Assembly (NCBI GenBank): GCA_027023145.1
Contig: JALVWV010000089.1
Span: 1-14,053, forward strand
Direction of reading: 5' to 3'
DNA length: 14,053 nucleotides
From: Campylobacteraceae bacterium
GTDB lineage: Bacteria; Campylobacterota; Campylobacteria; Campylobacterales; Sulfurovaceae
The notes below the pieces were generated by a model that saw only the letters and a program-made list of their open reading frames with translations, was not told the origin of the DNA and did not search any database. A program made the position numbers and the translations under genes. Below, piece by piece: positions 7,181 to 14,053 of the stretch (positions are counted from its first letter, which is position 1; every line of letters begins with the position of its first letter).

Positions 7181-7197
7181 CTTTTTTCGGGTACACT
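7181..7197 (+). promoter_or_regulatory. dprA promoter (T-run plus extended -10)
   Basis: CTTTTTTCGGGTACACT places a TACACT -10 box at 7192-7197 behind a T-run, in the same arrangement as the ilvC promoter. Transcription would begin near 7204, just before GGAG at 7208-7211, which is the ribosome binding site of dprA. Confidence 0.5.
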
Positions 7198-7217
7198 TCG
7201 AAAAAACGGAGTCCGGA

Positions 7218-7997
7218 ATGACTGTTTTGCTCGACCACCACCTTCCCGAACTGGATGCGATGCGCAAATACCCCGATCCTCTTTTCTACCGGGGCGACAC
7301 TGCCTTGCTTACCCGTCCGAAAATTTCGATCGTCGGGACGCGTAAGCCTTCATCGTACACCCGTCAGTTTACCTACGATATGTCTCAGGCGTTGAGCCGA
7401 CGTGGTGTTGTGGTGGTCAGCGGAGCAGCGATGGGGGTCGATGCGATCGCCCATCAGGGAGCCGGGGCGGCACACACGATCGCTGTGATGGCCAACGGTC
7501 TGGATATCCGCTATCCGGCAGTCAATGCTCCGATGATAGCTGAGATCGAGCGGGAAGGGCTGGTGCTCAGTCAGTTTCCTGACGGACAGCGTGCAGCCAG
7601 CTGGAGTTTTGTCGTGCGCAACGAGCTGGTGGTAGCACTGGGCGATGTTTTGATCGTCGCCGAAGCCGATGAGAACAGCGGTTCGATGCGGAGTGTAGAG
7701 TATGCTCTACGGATGGAGAAGCCCATCTACGTCCTCCCTCATCCCCTCAATACCAGCCGAGGCACCAACCGCCTGCTGGCCGAAGGCAAAGCACAGCCCA
7801 TTTATGACATCGAAGCGTTTGCCGATCGTTTCGGTCGGGTGCCGGAGCGGAGCGATATGCCTCGGGATGATTTTTTCTATTTTTGTCAGAAACATCCAAC
7901 ACTTGATGAAGCGGTGGAAGCATACGGAGACCGGGTGTACGAAGCAGAGCTTATGGGCGAAATAGTGATCGAAGAGGGGAGAGTGAGGGTTGGCTAA
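7218..7997 (+). CDS. dprA: DNA-processing protein DprA (short form)
   Basis: A 259-residue cytosolic protein that binds incoming single-stranded DNA during natural transformation and loads RecA. The Rossmann-like core is visible: ISIVGTRKPSSYT at 37-48, VVVSGAAMGVDAIAHQGA at 65-82, IAVMANGLDIRYPAVN at 88-103, ADENSGSMRSVEYAL and IYVLPHPL. The usual GGARGID is altered to SGAAMGVD. The protein lacks both the N-terminal SAM-like domain and the C-terminal winged helix of longer DprA proteins; a short form is usual in Campylobacterota. GGAG six bases before the ATG supports the start. It follows the deacetylase gene by 73 bp and converges with a large lipoprotein gene only 22 bp beyond its stop. 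A 3' resolvase-type partner, which I would expect from C. jejuni, is not adjacent here. Confidence 0.93.
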   Translation: MTVLLDHHLPELDAMRKYPDPLFYRGDTALLTRPKISIVGTRKPSSYTRQFTYDMSQALSRRGVVVVSGAAMGVDAIAHQGAGAAHTIAVMANGLDIRYPAVNAPMIAEIEREGLVLSQFPDGQRAASWSFVVRNELVVALGDVLIVAEADENSGSMRSVEYALRMEKPIYVLPHPLNTSRGTNRLLAEGKAQPIYDIEAFADRFGRVPERSDMPRDDFFYFCQKHPTLDEAVEAYGDRVYEAELMGEIVIEEGRVRVG

Positions 7998-8019
7998 CTT
8001 CGAAATTCATTTTTTGACA

Positions 8020-11000
8020 CTACTTTAACACCCCATACGTACTACCCGTACCTAAAATAATCACATCATAGACACTGTTACTTGGAGCGAAGAGGACATT
8101 CCCCATTTGGTTTCCATGGGCATTTCCACTAATTGCAGGGATAAACTCTTTCCATGTTTTTCCACCATCTTTTGACTCAATGACAGACTGTGTATTGCTA
8201 ATAGATGCCAATACTCTATCTTTATTGTTTGGATCAATTCCCAATAGCGTCAACATCGTATCGCTAGCTACTCCAGTTCTACCATCAATCGTGAGTCCAG
8301 CACCTTTTGCTATCACTGTCTGAGCTGTTAAATCTTTTAAGTTTATGTGTTTCAATCTAAAAGCTTGCCTGCCTCTTTGCCATAGTTTAGAGTACTTGAG
8401 TGAGTAGTCTTTTTGAACAGCTAGAGCATCTGTACTATCAAGCTTCTCTATAATGGCAGTTGCCAACATCGCATTTCCTGCTGTATCAAACAGACCACTA
8501 AATACATACTCATCTGTGTCTAAACCATATGCAAAGTTATTATAGTTTTGAGGAAGATGATTAAGTGGCATCTTAATTATACCAAATTCTGCATTGATAG
8601 CATATACATATTCTCCATCACAATAAACATCTTTAAACGAGCGACTTGCAACCTTAAATGCACCTACATCAGAAGAACTTCTGGAGTCTTTGATGTGTGT
8701 CATCTCTCTTAAACTGTCATCTGTAAAGTGTCTAAATACAAAAATACTATTATGCGTTTGATTGTTAAGATAACTTATACCAGCCACTACAAGCGTGTCG
8801 CTTGAATTATCATAATAGCTTCTAACCCTTACCGTTTCACTTAGTGTCATGTTCATGTATTCTTGTTCTGTGCCATCCAATTGTTTAAACTCCAAATGAT
8901 CTTTGTCAAATCTGTAGATACCATATTGATCTTGTGCATAGAAGTTTCCATTGATCCATTGTGCCCAATATGCATCTCCAATAATCCCCTTTAATCCAGG
9001 TGTATAGTGCCAAGTCTCACCTGCATCATCTGAGAAGTATGCTGCATAATCCATATATGTTTGGATCATCTCTTTTGGATTATCCGGATTAATTGCTACA
9101 GAGGTACTTACCATATTGTCCATTCCTCTATTGCTTACACTTGACCACCAGAAAGATTTTGCATCATCAGTTGGTGAGATAGGTGTTGTATTTGTACTCT
9201 TCTTAATAGCATCTTTATAAAGACCCATATATCCATAATAGTCTTTTATCATACCATCATACTTTGAACCTGTACTAGCAATTTTACTAGTGTATGAATG
9301 GAATGTTTTACCATTGTCATTTGAGACTTTTACCTCAATAATATTAGAGATATATATTTTTCCATTAACTGAATGTACCGTATTGAGACCTGTAACGGTT
9401 GGGTTGACACTCAAACCAAACGGCATCGTATGCACTTCACCCAATTTTTCTATATTTGCTTTATCATAAGGTGCGTAAGAGCCACCATCGTCTGTTGACC
9501 AATGTTCGGTATTTCTTTTGCCCAGCATATAGCCCTCTGAGTACGTTGTGCCATCTATCGTCACACCGGGTGTAACTCTCTCAAATGTGTCGCTATTGTC
9601 TGTAATATTTAGTCGATAGACTATATCTTGTGTAAATAGATACAGATAGGTTTTTCCATCGGTTGTATCTTTATGTTCCAAGAGTGCACCAGAGTATCTG
9701 GAGAATTTTGTTCCCGTATTGAACCAATCAAGATTTAATCCTTTCGTTAACCTTTTAAAATTGTATTTTCCATTTACTATATCACCTTTTGTATAGACAT
9801 ATACGCCAGCTGTGCCATTGGTATCAGCAGGGTCTCCAAAGGCCAAAACATACAGTTTGTCTCCAATACTAATAGCATTATCTATGGGATAAACACCCTC
9901 TTTGTGGGCAATAATTGAGTCGGTAATGTTTCTCCAGTCATCATCGTTTTTAGGGTCACCCTCACATACCCAAAGCCCACCTTTCCCTGCTACAAAGAGT
10001 GTATTGTCATCCGCTGTTCCTAATCTAACAATGTCGCCATAATATTTACCTTTTTTATCTTTTTTACCTTTTGGTCCAGTAGGGTTAGCTTTATTGTAGC
10101 GTATATAGTCAAACTGTTGCCCTTTTACAAATGTAGTAATATTAGACGGAATATCTGTAATATCTACCCATGAGCCCAGATCGCAATAAACGTTCTTGTT
10201 GGAACCCAATTTATACCCAGCTGCATAATAAGCAATAATCCTATCTCCCTCATTACGTAGTACAATTTTATTGGTTATATTGCCACCCATATCTTTTGTA
10301 TGCCACGTGTTCCCTCGATCTATACTAAAGGCAATCAGTCCAGATTGACCAACACCCAAAAGCCAGTTTGGATTTTTAGGATGCTCTACTATCGAGAATA
10401 GCTTAGGAACATTAGGCTGTTTTACTCCATCTATATCTTTTGTATGCACAGGTGATACTATTTGCTGAAATGACTTTCCTCCATCATGTGAGATACTCAT
10501 CGCCCCCATATCTCCACACTCAATAACTGTTTTGCCATCACTATGATGGAAAATCAAGTGGTGTGAACCACCTGAACCCATGCCTAAAATCTTGATTCTC
10601 TTCTCAGTGCCTCTGTCATTTGTGACATGCAAGAGGTTCTCCAGAAGTTCCAAAACCACCACATCCACTGTATCGCTTACTGTTGCCCCTTCATTGTCTG
10701 TCACGCGACAGGTATAGGTATGCTTACCTACGCCCAGTGTTGTGGGTGTTGTATAGCTTTGGGAGTGGGTGAGTTCTGTCGTGCCATCTAACCATGTGTA
10801 TGTGACAGAACCCTCTATGTCGCTGCCACTGCACTGCAATGCTGCGCTACCGTTCTCTACAATGCTCTGATTTTCCCCCGCATCAACCGTAGGGGCATCA
10901 TTCACCGCAGTGACAGAAATACGGACAGTTGCTTCACCAGAATCCACTGTACCGTCATTGACTTTGAACGTAAAGGTATCTGCACCATTGAAATTTGCAT

Positions 11001-11718
11001 GTGGTGTATAGATCAGGCTGGGTGCTGTACCACTCAGTGAACCATGTAGAGGTTGTTTCGTGAGGGTATAATGCAGGTTGTCATCATCGGTATCATGCCC
11101 TGTCAATGTGATTGTTTTGGCTGTGTCCTCAGTGGTGGTCACGGTTTGGTTGTCGGCTGTGGGGGCATGATTGGGTGGTGTAGGCGTAGGCGTTGGGTTT
11201 GGTGCCACAGGTCTATGCCCATCTACAATTGCCAGCAGCTCCCTAATCGTATCCACATCCTCAGGTGTCAGCCCTGCAACGATTTTATTGATAGCATCTA
11301 GATTTGTCTCATTGATACCTGTGATACTGAGATCCCGGTACGTCTCCAGAGTGGGAGCAGGAGCATGCGTACTGTCCGAGGCATACGCCATGATGAGAGC
11401 CAATGCTTTCTCCCTTTTGGCAATGACCTCTTTTAACTCCTCTTTGGTGTCGACCTTGTCTTTGCCGATTCGTGCGATGAGGAGGTTGACATCCTGGATG
11501 TTTGAGGGGGTGACGCTTTGGATATCCAGGGTATGATAGGTATCGACATCCGGCGCTTTGGCTGTGTCGGGGTTTTGTGCGTAGTTCGTAATGGTGGAGA
11601 GAGACTGTTGCCTGAGTTCCTCCATGGGGAAAGCCCCTTCTTCACAGCCAGTAAGCAGTAGGGTTGCAACGGTGACAAGGAGGAGGAGGATATTTTTGGA
11701 GAGGATGAAGGTTCGCAT
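8020..11718 (-). CDS. Large multidomain lipoprotein with Asp-box beta-propeller
   Basis: A 1232-residue surface or periplasmic lipoprotein. The signal peptide ends in LLTGC, with the lipidated Cys at 25. Two related repeats of about 65 residues follow (about 35-100 and 101-166; each has APxxxxY...L.I, then NL.AIN or NI.DVN, then VDT..EL). After a Pro/Thr linker (168-183) comes a cadherin-like domain (184-272, ending NDAPTVDAG) and a PKD/Ig-like domain (273-356). From about 360 to the end there is a large propeller with six visible Asp boxes: SHDGGKSF (410), SIDRGNTW (465), STDDGGSY, SNDNGKTF, SDDAGETW and SKDGGKTW. The opening GMGSGGSHHLIF...CGDMGAMSISHDGG recalls GH74/VPS10-type propellers, but no catalytic assignment is possible. 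AAGGA precedes the ATG. DNA for the propeller is AT-rich compared with the flanks. The role is unknown; polysaccharide or surface binding is a guess. Confidence 0.88.
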   Translation of the reverse strand: MRTFILSKNILLLLVTVATLLLTGCEEGAFPMEELRQQSLSTITNYAQNPDTAKAPDVDTYHTLDIQSVTPSNIQDVNLLIARIGKDKVDTKEELKEVIAKREKALALIMAYASDSTHAPAPTLETYRDLSITGINETNLDAINKIVAGLTPEDVDTIRELLAIVDGHRPVAPNPTPTPTPPNHAPTADNQTVTTTEDTAKTITLTGHDTDDDNLHYTLTKQPLHGSLSGTAPSLIYTPHANFNGADTFTFKVNDGTVDSGEATVRISVTAVNDAPTVDAGENQSIVENGSAALQCSGSDIEGSVTYTWLDGTTELTHSQSYTTPTTLGVGKHTYTCRVTDNEGATVSDTVDVVVLELLENLLHVTNDRGTEKRIKILGMGSGGSHHLIFHHSDGKTVIECGDMGAMSISHDGGKSFQQIVSPVHTKDIDGVKQPNVPKLFSIVEHPKNPNWLLGVGQSGLIAFSIDRGNTWHTKDMGGNITNKIVLRNEGDRIIAYYAAGYKLGSNKNVYCDLGSWVDITDIPSNITTFVKGQQFDYIRYNKANPTGPKGKKDKKGKYYGDIVRLGTADDNTLFVAGKGGLWVCEGDPKNDDDWRNITDSIIAHKEGVYPIDNAISIGDKLYVLAFGDPADTNGTAGVYVYTKGDIVNGKYNFKRLTKGLNLDWFNTGTKFSRYSGALLEHKDTTDGKTYLYLFTQDIVYRLNITDNSDTFERVTPGVTIDGTTYSEGYMLGKRNTEHWSTDDGGSYAPYDKANIEKLGEVHTMPFGLSVNPTVTGLNTVHSVNGKIYISNIIEVKVSNDNGKTFHSYTSKIASTGSKYDGMIKDYYGYMGLYKDAIKKSTNTTPISPTDDAKSFWWSSVSNRGMDNMVSTSVAINPDNPKEMIQTYMDYAAYFSDDAGETWHYTPGLKGIIGDAYWAQWINGNFYAQDQYGIYRFDKDHLEFKQLDGTEQEYMNMTLSETVRVRSYYDNSSDTLVVAGISYLNNQTHNSIFVFRHFTDDSLREMTHIKDSRSSSDVGAFKVASRSFKDVYCDGEYVYAINAEFGIIKMPLNHLPQNYNNFAYGLDTDEYVFSGLFDTAGNAMLATAIIEKLDSTDALAVQKDYSLKYSKLWQRGRQAFRLKHINLKDLTAQTVIAKGAGLTIDGRTGVASDTMLTLLGIDPNNKDRVLASISNTQSVIESKDGGKTWKEFIPAISGNAHGNQMGNVLFAPSNSVYDVIILGTGSTYGVLK

Positions 11719-11761
11719 GGCATGTCCTTAGATGAGTGGAATTTCGCGCTCAATATCTCTA

Positions 11762-11793
11762 AGTATAGCAGAAAAAAGTCAACTAAAAGTCAA
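11762..11793 (-). promoter_or_regulatory. Lipoprotein promoter with tandem 11-bp repeat
   Basis: On the minus strand TATACT (11767-11762) follows a T-run, giving a start near 11755 and a leader of about 37 bases. Just upstream, AAAAGTCAA occurs twice on the plus strand (11774-11782 and 11785-11793), exactly 11 bp apart. Direct repeats one helical turn apart at the -35 region are typical of OmpR-type response regulator sites. The assignment is an inference. Confidence 0.5.
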
Positions 11794-11873
11794 GTTTTTT
11801 GTGATGAGTCTGTTAGAATTTTGAAAATATCCATGCGCTTTATTCTGTGGGGAATATGACTTTGTGTCTTCTT

Positions 11874-11913
11874 GTCTCTCGTACCCACTCCCAAGTGGGA
11901 GTACGGGAGAGAC
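11874..11913 (-). terminator. Strong stem-loop after the thioredoxin operon
   Basis: GTCTCTC (11874-11880) pairs with GAGAGAC (11907-11913), and inside it ACTCCC (11887-11892) pairs with GGGAGT (11897-11902) around AAGT. The structure starts 12 bases beyond the stop of the CPPC thioredoxin gene. No T-run follows on the minus strand, so it may be a 3'-end stabiliser or an imperfect terminator rather than a classical intrinsic terminator. Confidence 0.5.
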
Positions 11914-11924
11914 GGGTGCGCTTG

Positions 11925-12464
11925 TTATTTCTTGGCAACGCTTTTAGCTTTTTCCCCGGTAAAATCATTGACCACCTTCTCGAGGACGTTCTGCGGGAGC
12001 ATTCCTACTTGCATGGTGATGACGTTGCCTTTGGGATCGAGGATCAAAAGGAAGGGGATCGACCCTCTCCAGCCAGCACGCTTGGCGATGTAGTCAACGA
12101 AATAGCCAGCATCCTGATAGGCAACAACGTCGTAATTGATCTTTTTTTCATCCGCGAAGGCTTTGAGACGTATCTTGGGGGTGTTCTGAACTTCGATGCC
12201 GAGCATGGCAAGTTTGCCTTTGTACTTTTTGATCATATCGACGTAGTGGGGGATGGACGCCAGGCAGGGGGGGCAGTGGGTACCCCAGAACTCGAGGAAG
12301 ACCACCTTGCCTTTGTACTCGGGGATTTCCAGCCCGTTGTCGGTACCTTTGATGTGAATGGTTTTGCCTTTGATGGTCGTCAGTTTGACGTAGTCATCCT
12401 CAGCAGCCTGTGCCAAATTTCCAGCCAGCGCCATCGCCAGCAATGCAATGAGTATTTTTTTCAT
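11925..12464 (-). CDS. Exported TlpA-like thioredoxin-fold protein (CPPC)
   Basis: A 179-residue protein with a signal peptide (MKKILIALLAMALAGNLAQA, probably cleaved after residue 20) and a thioredoxin fold of the TlpA/ResA type. The active site is WGTHCPPC, with cysteines at 64 and 67, preceded by GKVVFLEFW. The cis-Pro loop is GSIPFLLILDPKG. Such periplasmic proteins reduce or shuffle disulfides, often for cytochrome c maturation or outer-surface proteins. The partner is not shown by this sequence. AAAGGA six bases upstream supports the start, and it overlaps the end region of the preceding CQSC gene (12-bp gap), so the two form one transcription unit. A Lys-rich tail ends the protein. Confidence 0.9.
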   Translation of the reverse strand: MKKILIALLAMALAGNLAQAAEDDYVKLTTIKGKTIHIKGTDNGLEIPEYKGKVVFLEFWGTHCPPCLASIPHYVDMIKKYKGKLAMLGIEVQNTPKIRLKAFADEKKINYDVVAYQDAGYFVDYIAKRAGWRGSIPFLLILDPKGNVITMQVGMLPQNVLEKVVNDFTGEKAKSVAKK

Positions 12465-12476
12465 GGTGATTCCTTT

Positions 12477-13121
12477 CTATTTTTTTGGGGAAGCGGTTTT
12501 TGTTTTCTTCCCTTGATGTTCATAATAAGCGACGATCTTCAGCAGGAACTTCTCCATGTCGGCTGGGTTTTTTGGGATGCCACGGATGATGGCATGGGTA
12601 TGACCGGTATAGCCAAGTGCTACCATGAAGGGGAGACCCTCTTTTTTCTTTTTGCCATGTTTATCAACCCCAAATTGGAATTTACGCATGGCAGCAGCGA
12701 CGAATTTTTTATTCTCAACTCCGGAGATGAGGGTGTAGAGGACTTTTTTCTCTTTGGCAAATTTTTGAAGCTGCGGAGTGGTCATGCCAGAAAGCTCGAC
12801 ACCGATGATGTCGAGTTTACCCCGTAGATCCAAAAGATACCGGTTGAGGTTGGGGATCTGCTTGATGCACGATTGGCAATCTTTGCTCCACAGTACTAGT
12901 AGGGTCATGTGATCGGTGCTGTTGTTGAAGACAAACCCCTCTTTGATCTCTTTGACAGAGAATTTCGCTTTTTTGGATCCGAGTTTTGCGACAAAATCCT
13001 TTTTGGCTTTAGCCAGAACTTTGGGATCGATTTTGGGTGCTTTGGCATCGTTTTGGGCATAAGTTTGGGTGCTAAAGCCCGCAAACAGAACCAGCAGTGC
13101 CAGCATTTTGGTAAACGCCAT
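12477..13121 (-). CDS. Exported thioredoxin-fold protein with CQSC site
   Basis: A 214-residue protein with a signal peptide (cleavage likely after STQTYA, residue 22). A Lys-rich stretch follows, then a thioredoxin-like domain: HMTLLVLWSKDCQSCIKQIPNL, with cysteines at 82 and 85. The cis-Pro loop is probably EGLPFMVALGYTGH. The CQSC dipeptide is unusual for TlpA or DsbA proteins, so its redox role (reductant, oxidant or a structural paralogue) is open. The sequence between the active site and the cis-Pro carries a helical Lys-rich insert (MRKFQFGVDKHGKKKKEG). AAGGAG five bases before the ATG supports the start. It is the first gene of the two-gene thioredoxin unit and is divergent from nagZ. 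Confidence 0.85.
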   Translation of the reverse strand: MAFTKMLALLVLFAGFSTQTYAQNDAKAPKIDPKVLAKAKKDFVAKLGSKKAKFSVKEIKEGFVFNNSTDHMTLLVLWSKDCQSCIKQIPNLNRYLLDLRGKLDIIGVELSGMTTPQLQKFAKEKKVLYTLISGVENKKFVAAAMRKFQFGVDKHGKKKKEGLPFMVALGYTGHTHAIIRGIPKNPADMEKFLLKIVAYYEHQGKKTKTASPKK

Positions 13122-13148
13122 GGAGACTCCTTGGGAAATTTGAAGAGC

Positions 13149-13154
13149 ATTATA
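13149..13154 (-). promoter_or_regulatory. -10 box of the thioredoxin operon
   Basis: The minus strand reads TGTGGTATAAT, with TATAAT at 13154-13149. Transcription would begin near 13142, giving a leader of about 20 bases that contains AAGGAG. No clear -35 hexamer is present. Confidence 0.6.
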
Positions 13155-13168
13155 CCACAGGGAGCTAA

Positions 13169-13186
13169 CCCAACGTTAACGATGGG
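13169..13186. promoter_or_regulatory. 18-bp palindrome between divergent promoters
   Basis: CCCAACGTTAACGATGGG is symmetric at 16 of 18 positions, with a CGTTAACG core. It lies about 15 bp upstream of the thioredoxin-operon -10 box and about 11 bp upstream of the nagZ -10 box. That position suits a shared operator. The regulator is unknown. Confidence 0.5.
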
Positions 13187-13189
13187 GTG

Positions 13190-13203
13190 TTTTGCGATAT
13201 AAT
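13190..13203 (+). promoter_or_regulatory. nagZ promoter
   Basis: TTTTGCGATATAAT places TATAAT at 13198-13203 behind a short T-run. Transcription would begin near 13210, directly before GGAGG at 13216-13220. Confidence 0.6.
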
Positions 13204-13226
13204 GTTATTGAAATTGGAGGATTATA

Positions 13227-14053
13227 ATGAAAAATTTTCTGAAATTGCTTCTCTATGTTTTGCTTTCGACTCTTCTAGAAGCACGGATAATATCCGATAG
13301 AGAGATTGCCAATATGTTTATACTCGGATTTGAAGGAAGAGAGGCTTCGGCACAATCTTTGGTTTATCAGGAAGTGTGTCGACAAGGACTTGGTGGGGTC
13401 ATCGTGTTCCAAAAAAATATCGGCTCGATCGATTCTCTAAAGCAAATGACGCGGACGCTCAAAAGGTGCGACATGCAACATCTCCCTCCTCTCATTGCGG
13501 TCGATCAGGAAGGGGGACGTGTGCAGCGCATACGATTTGCCGGGCACTATCCACGGGCATCCGCACGCAAAGATAAAACGTTTGATCGCATGGCTGCGGA
13601 ATTGGAGAATCTTGGCATCAATTACAATCTGGCACCTGTGGCAGATCTGGATTATGCCTACAACGGTGTTATTCATAAAAATGGACGAAGTTATGGGCAT
13701 GACCCCCGGACGGTTGCTCACTTTGATCGTCTGTTTATTCACGCGATGCACACGCATCATATCCTTACGGCACTCAAACATTTTCCAGGACACGGTTCCA
13801 GCAAAGGGGATACCCATCGGGGGTTTGTAGATGTAAGTCGCTACTGGAATGATCGCGAAATCGATCCCTATAAACTCCTTATTAGAGATCGCAACGTAAA
13901 GGTTGATTCTATTATGGTAGCCCATATTGTTTGTCGACCGATTAGCGGTGGTGCGCCTGCTTCATTGTCGTACGATGCGATTAGTGGCATCATTCGTGAT
14001 GCACTGCACTACCATGGTGTCGTTATAACAGATGATCTTCAGATGCGGGCGAT
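13227..14053 (+). CDS. nagZ: Beta-N-acetylhexosaminidase NagZ (GH3), 3' end missing
   Basis: The first 275 codons of a GH3 glycosidase that removes N-acetylglucosamine from peptidoglycan fragments during cell-wall recycling. The frame is open to the right edge and the gene continues outside, so this copy is partial, not broken. Motifs in order are GLGGVIVF, LIAVDQEGGRVQR (89-101), LGINYNLAPVADL, LKHFPGHGSSKGDTH (183-197, substrate and acid/base His loop), SIMVAHI, and VITDDLQM with the nucleophile Asp near 269. GGAGG six bases upstream supports the ATG. The first 20 residues (MKNFLKLLLYVLLSTLLEA) look like a signal peptide. The E. coli enzyme is cytoplasmic, so export to the periplasm is a noteworthy inference. 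It is divergent from the thioredoxin operon. Confidence 0.93.
   Translation, partial: MKNFLKLLLYVLLSTLLEARIISDREIANMFILGFEGREASAQSLVYQEVCRQGLGGVIVFQKNIGSIDSLKQMTRTLKRCDMQHLPPLIAVDQEGGRVQRIRFAGHYPRASARKDKTFDRMAAELENLGINYNLAPVADLDYAYNGVIHKNGRSYGHDPRTVAHFDRLFIHAMHTHHILTALKHFPGHGSSKGDTHRGFVDVSRYWNDREIDPYKLLIRDRNVKVDSIMVAHIVCRPISGGAPASLSYDAISGIIRDALHYHGVVITDDLQMRA

Noticed and set aside
11847..12827. Long plus-strand open frame (326 codons) across the thioredoxin genes
   Set aside because: It crosses two genes with clear signal peptides and active sites on the other strand and has no domain pattern of its own.
13437..13925. Minus-strand open frame inside nagZ
   Set aside because: The plus-strand frame carries all GH3 motifs in order; this frame is its shadow.
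1..14053. CRISPR array, tRNA, rRNA, transposase or phage gene
   Set aside because: No regularly spaced repeats, cloverleaf, or transposase or phage motifs were seen on either strand.

Overview
The window reads like a chromosomal segment of a Campylobacterota (epsilonproteobacterial) genome, probably a mid-GC relative of Sulfurovum, Nitratifractor or Sulfuricurvum. Three things point there. The order ilvC, divergent polysaccharide deacetylase, short dprA matches the Campylobacter jejuni ilvC-Cj0633-dprA order as I remember it. Several promoters have a T-run followed by an extended -10 box. The DprA protein is short and single-domain. The genus is an inference and no marker here fixes it.

Left part, minus strand (1-4832). 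A diguanylate cyclase and a Crp/Fnr-type regulator overlap by 4 bp. Then come an FAD-dependent phytoene-desaturase-like oxidoreductase with its own promoter, the membrane protease HtpX, and a small membrane protein that overlaps the end of htpX by 11 bp. Past that gene lies a decayed C-terminal fragment of a superfamily 2 helicase with an in-frame stop in motif VI. At the extreme left edge a strong Shine-Dalgarno sequence suggests another minus-strand gene starting just outside the window. A 166-bp element bounded by perfect 19-bp inverted repeats sits between the oxidoreductase gene and htpX.

Middle, plus strand (4892-7997). ilvC (branched-chain amino acid synthesis) is followed by an exported divergent polysaccharide deacetylase and by dprA (loading of RecA onto incoming single-stranded DNA). 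dprA has its own likely promoter.

Right part. A very large lipoprotein gene (8020-11718, minus) converges on dprA with only 22 bp between the stop codons. It combines two surface-protein repeats, a cadherin-like domain, a PKD/Ig-like domain and a large Asp-box beta-propeller. The propeller part is clearly more AT-rich than the surrounding genes, which suggests acquisition. Upstream of it is a two-gene unit for exported thioredoxin-fold proteins (CPPC and CQSC active sites). This unit is divergent from nagZ, a beta-N-acetylhexosaminidase that carries a signal sequence and runs off the right edge. A near-perfect 18-bp palindrome lies between the two divergent promoters.

I see no tRNA, rRNA, CRISPR array, transposase or phage gene. 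No complete novel multi-gene system is evident. The best leads are the inverted-repeat element, the helicase relic, the compositionally mosaic lipoprotein and the divergent-promoter palindrome.
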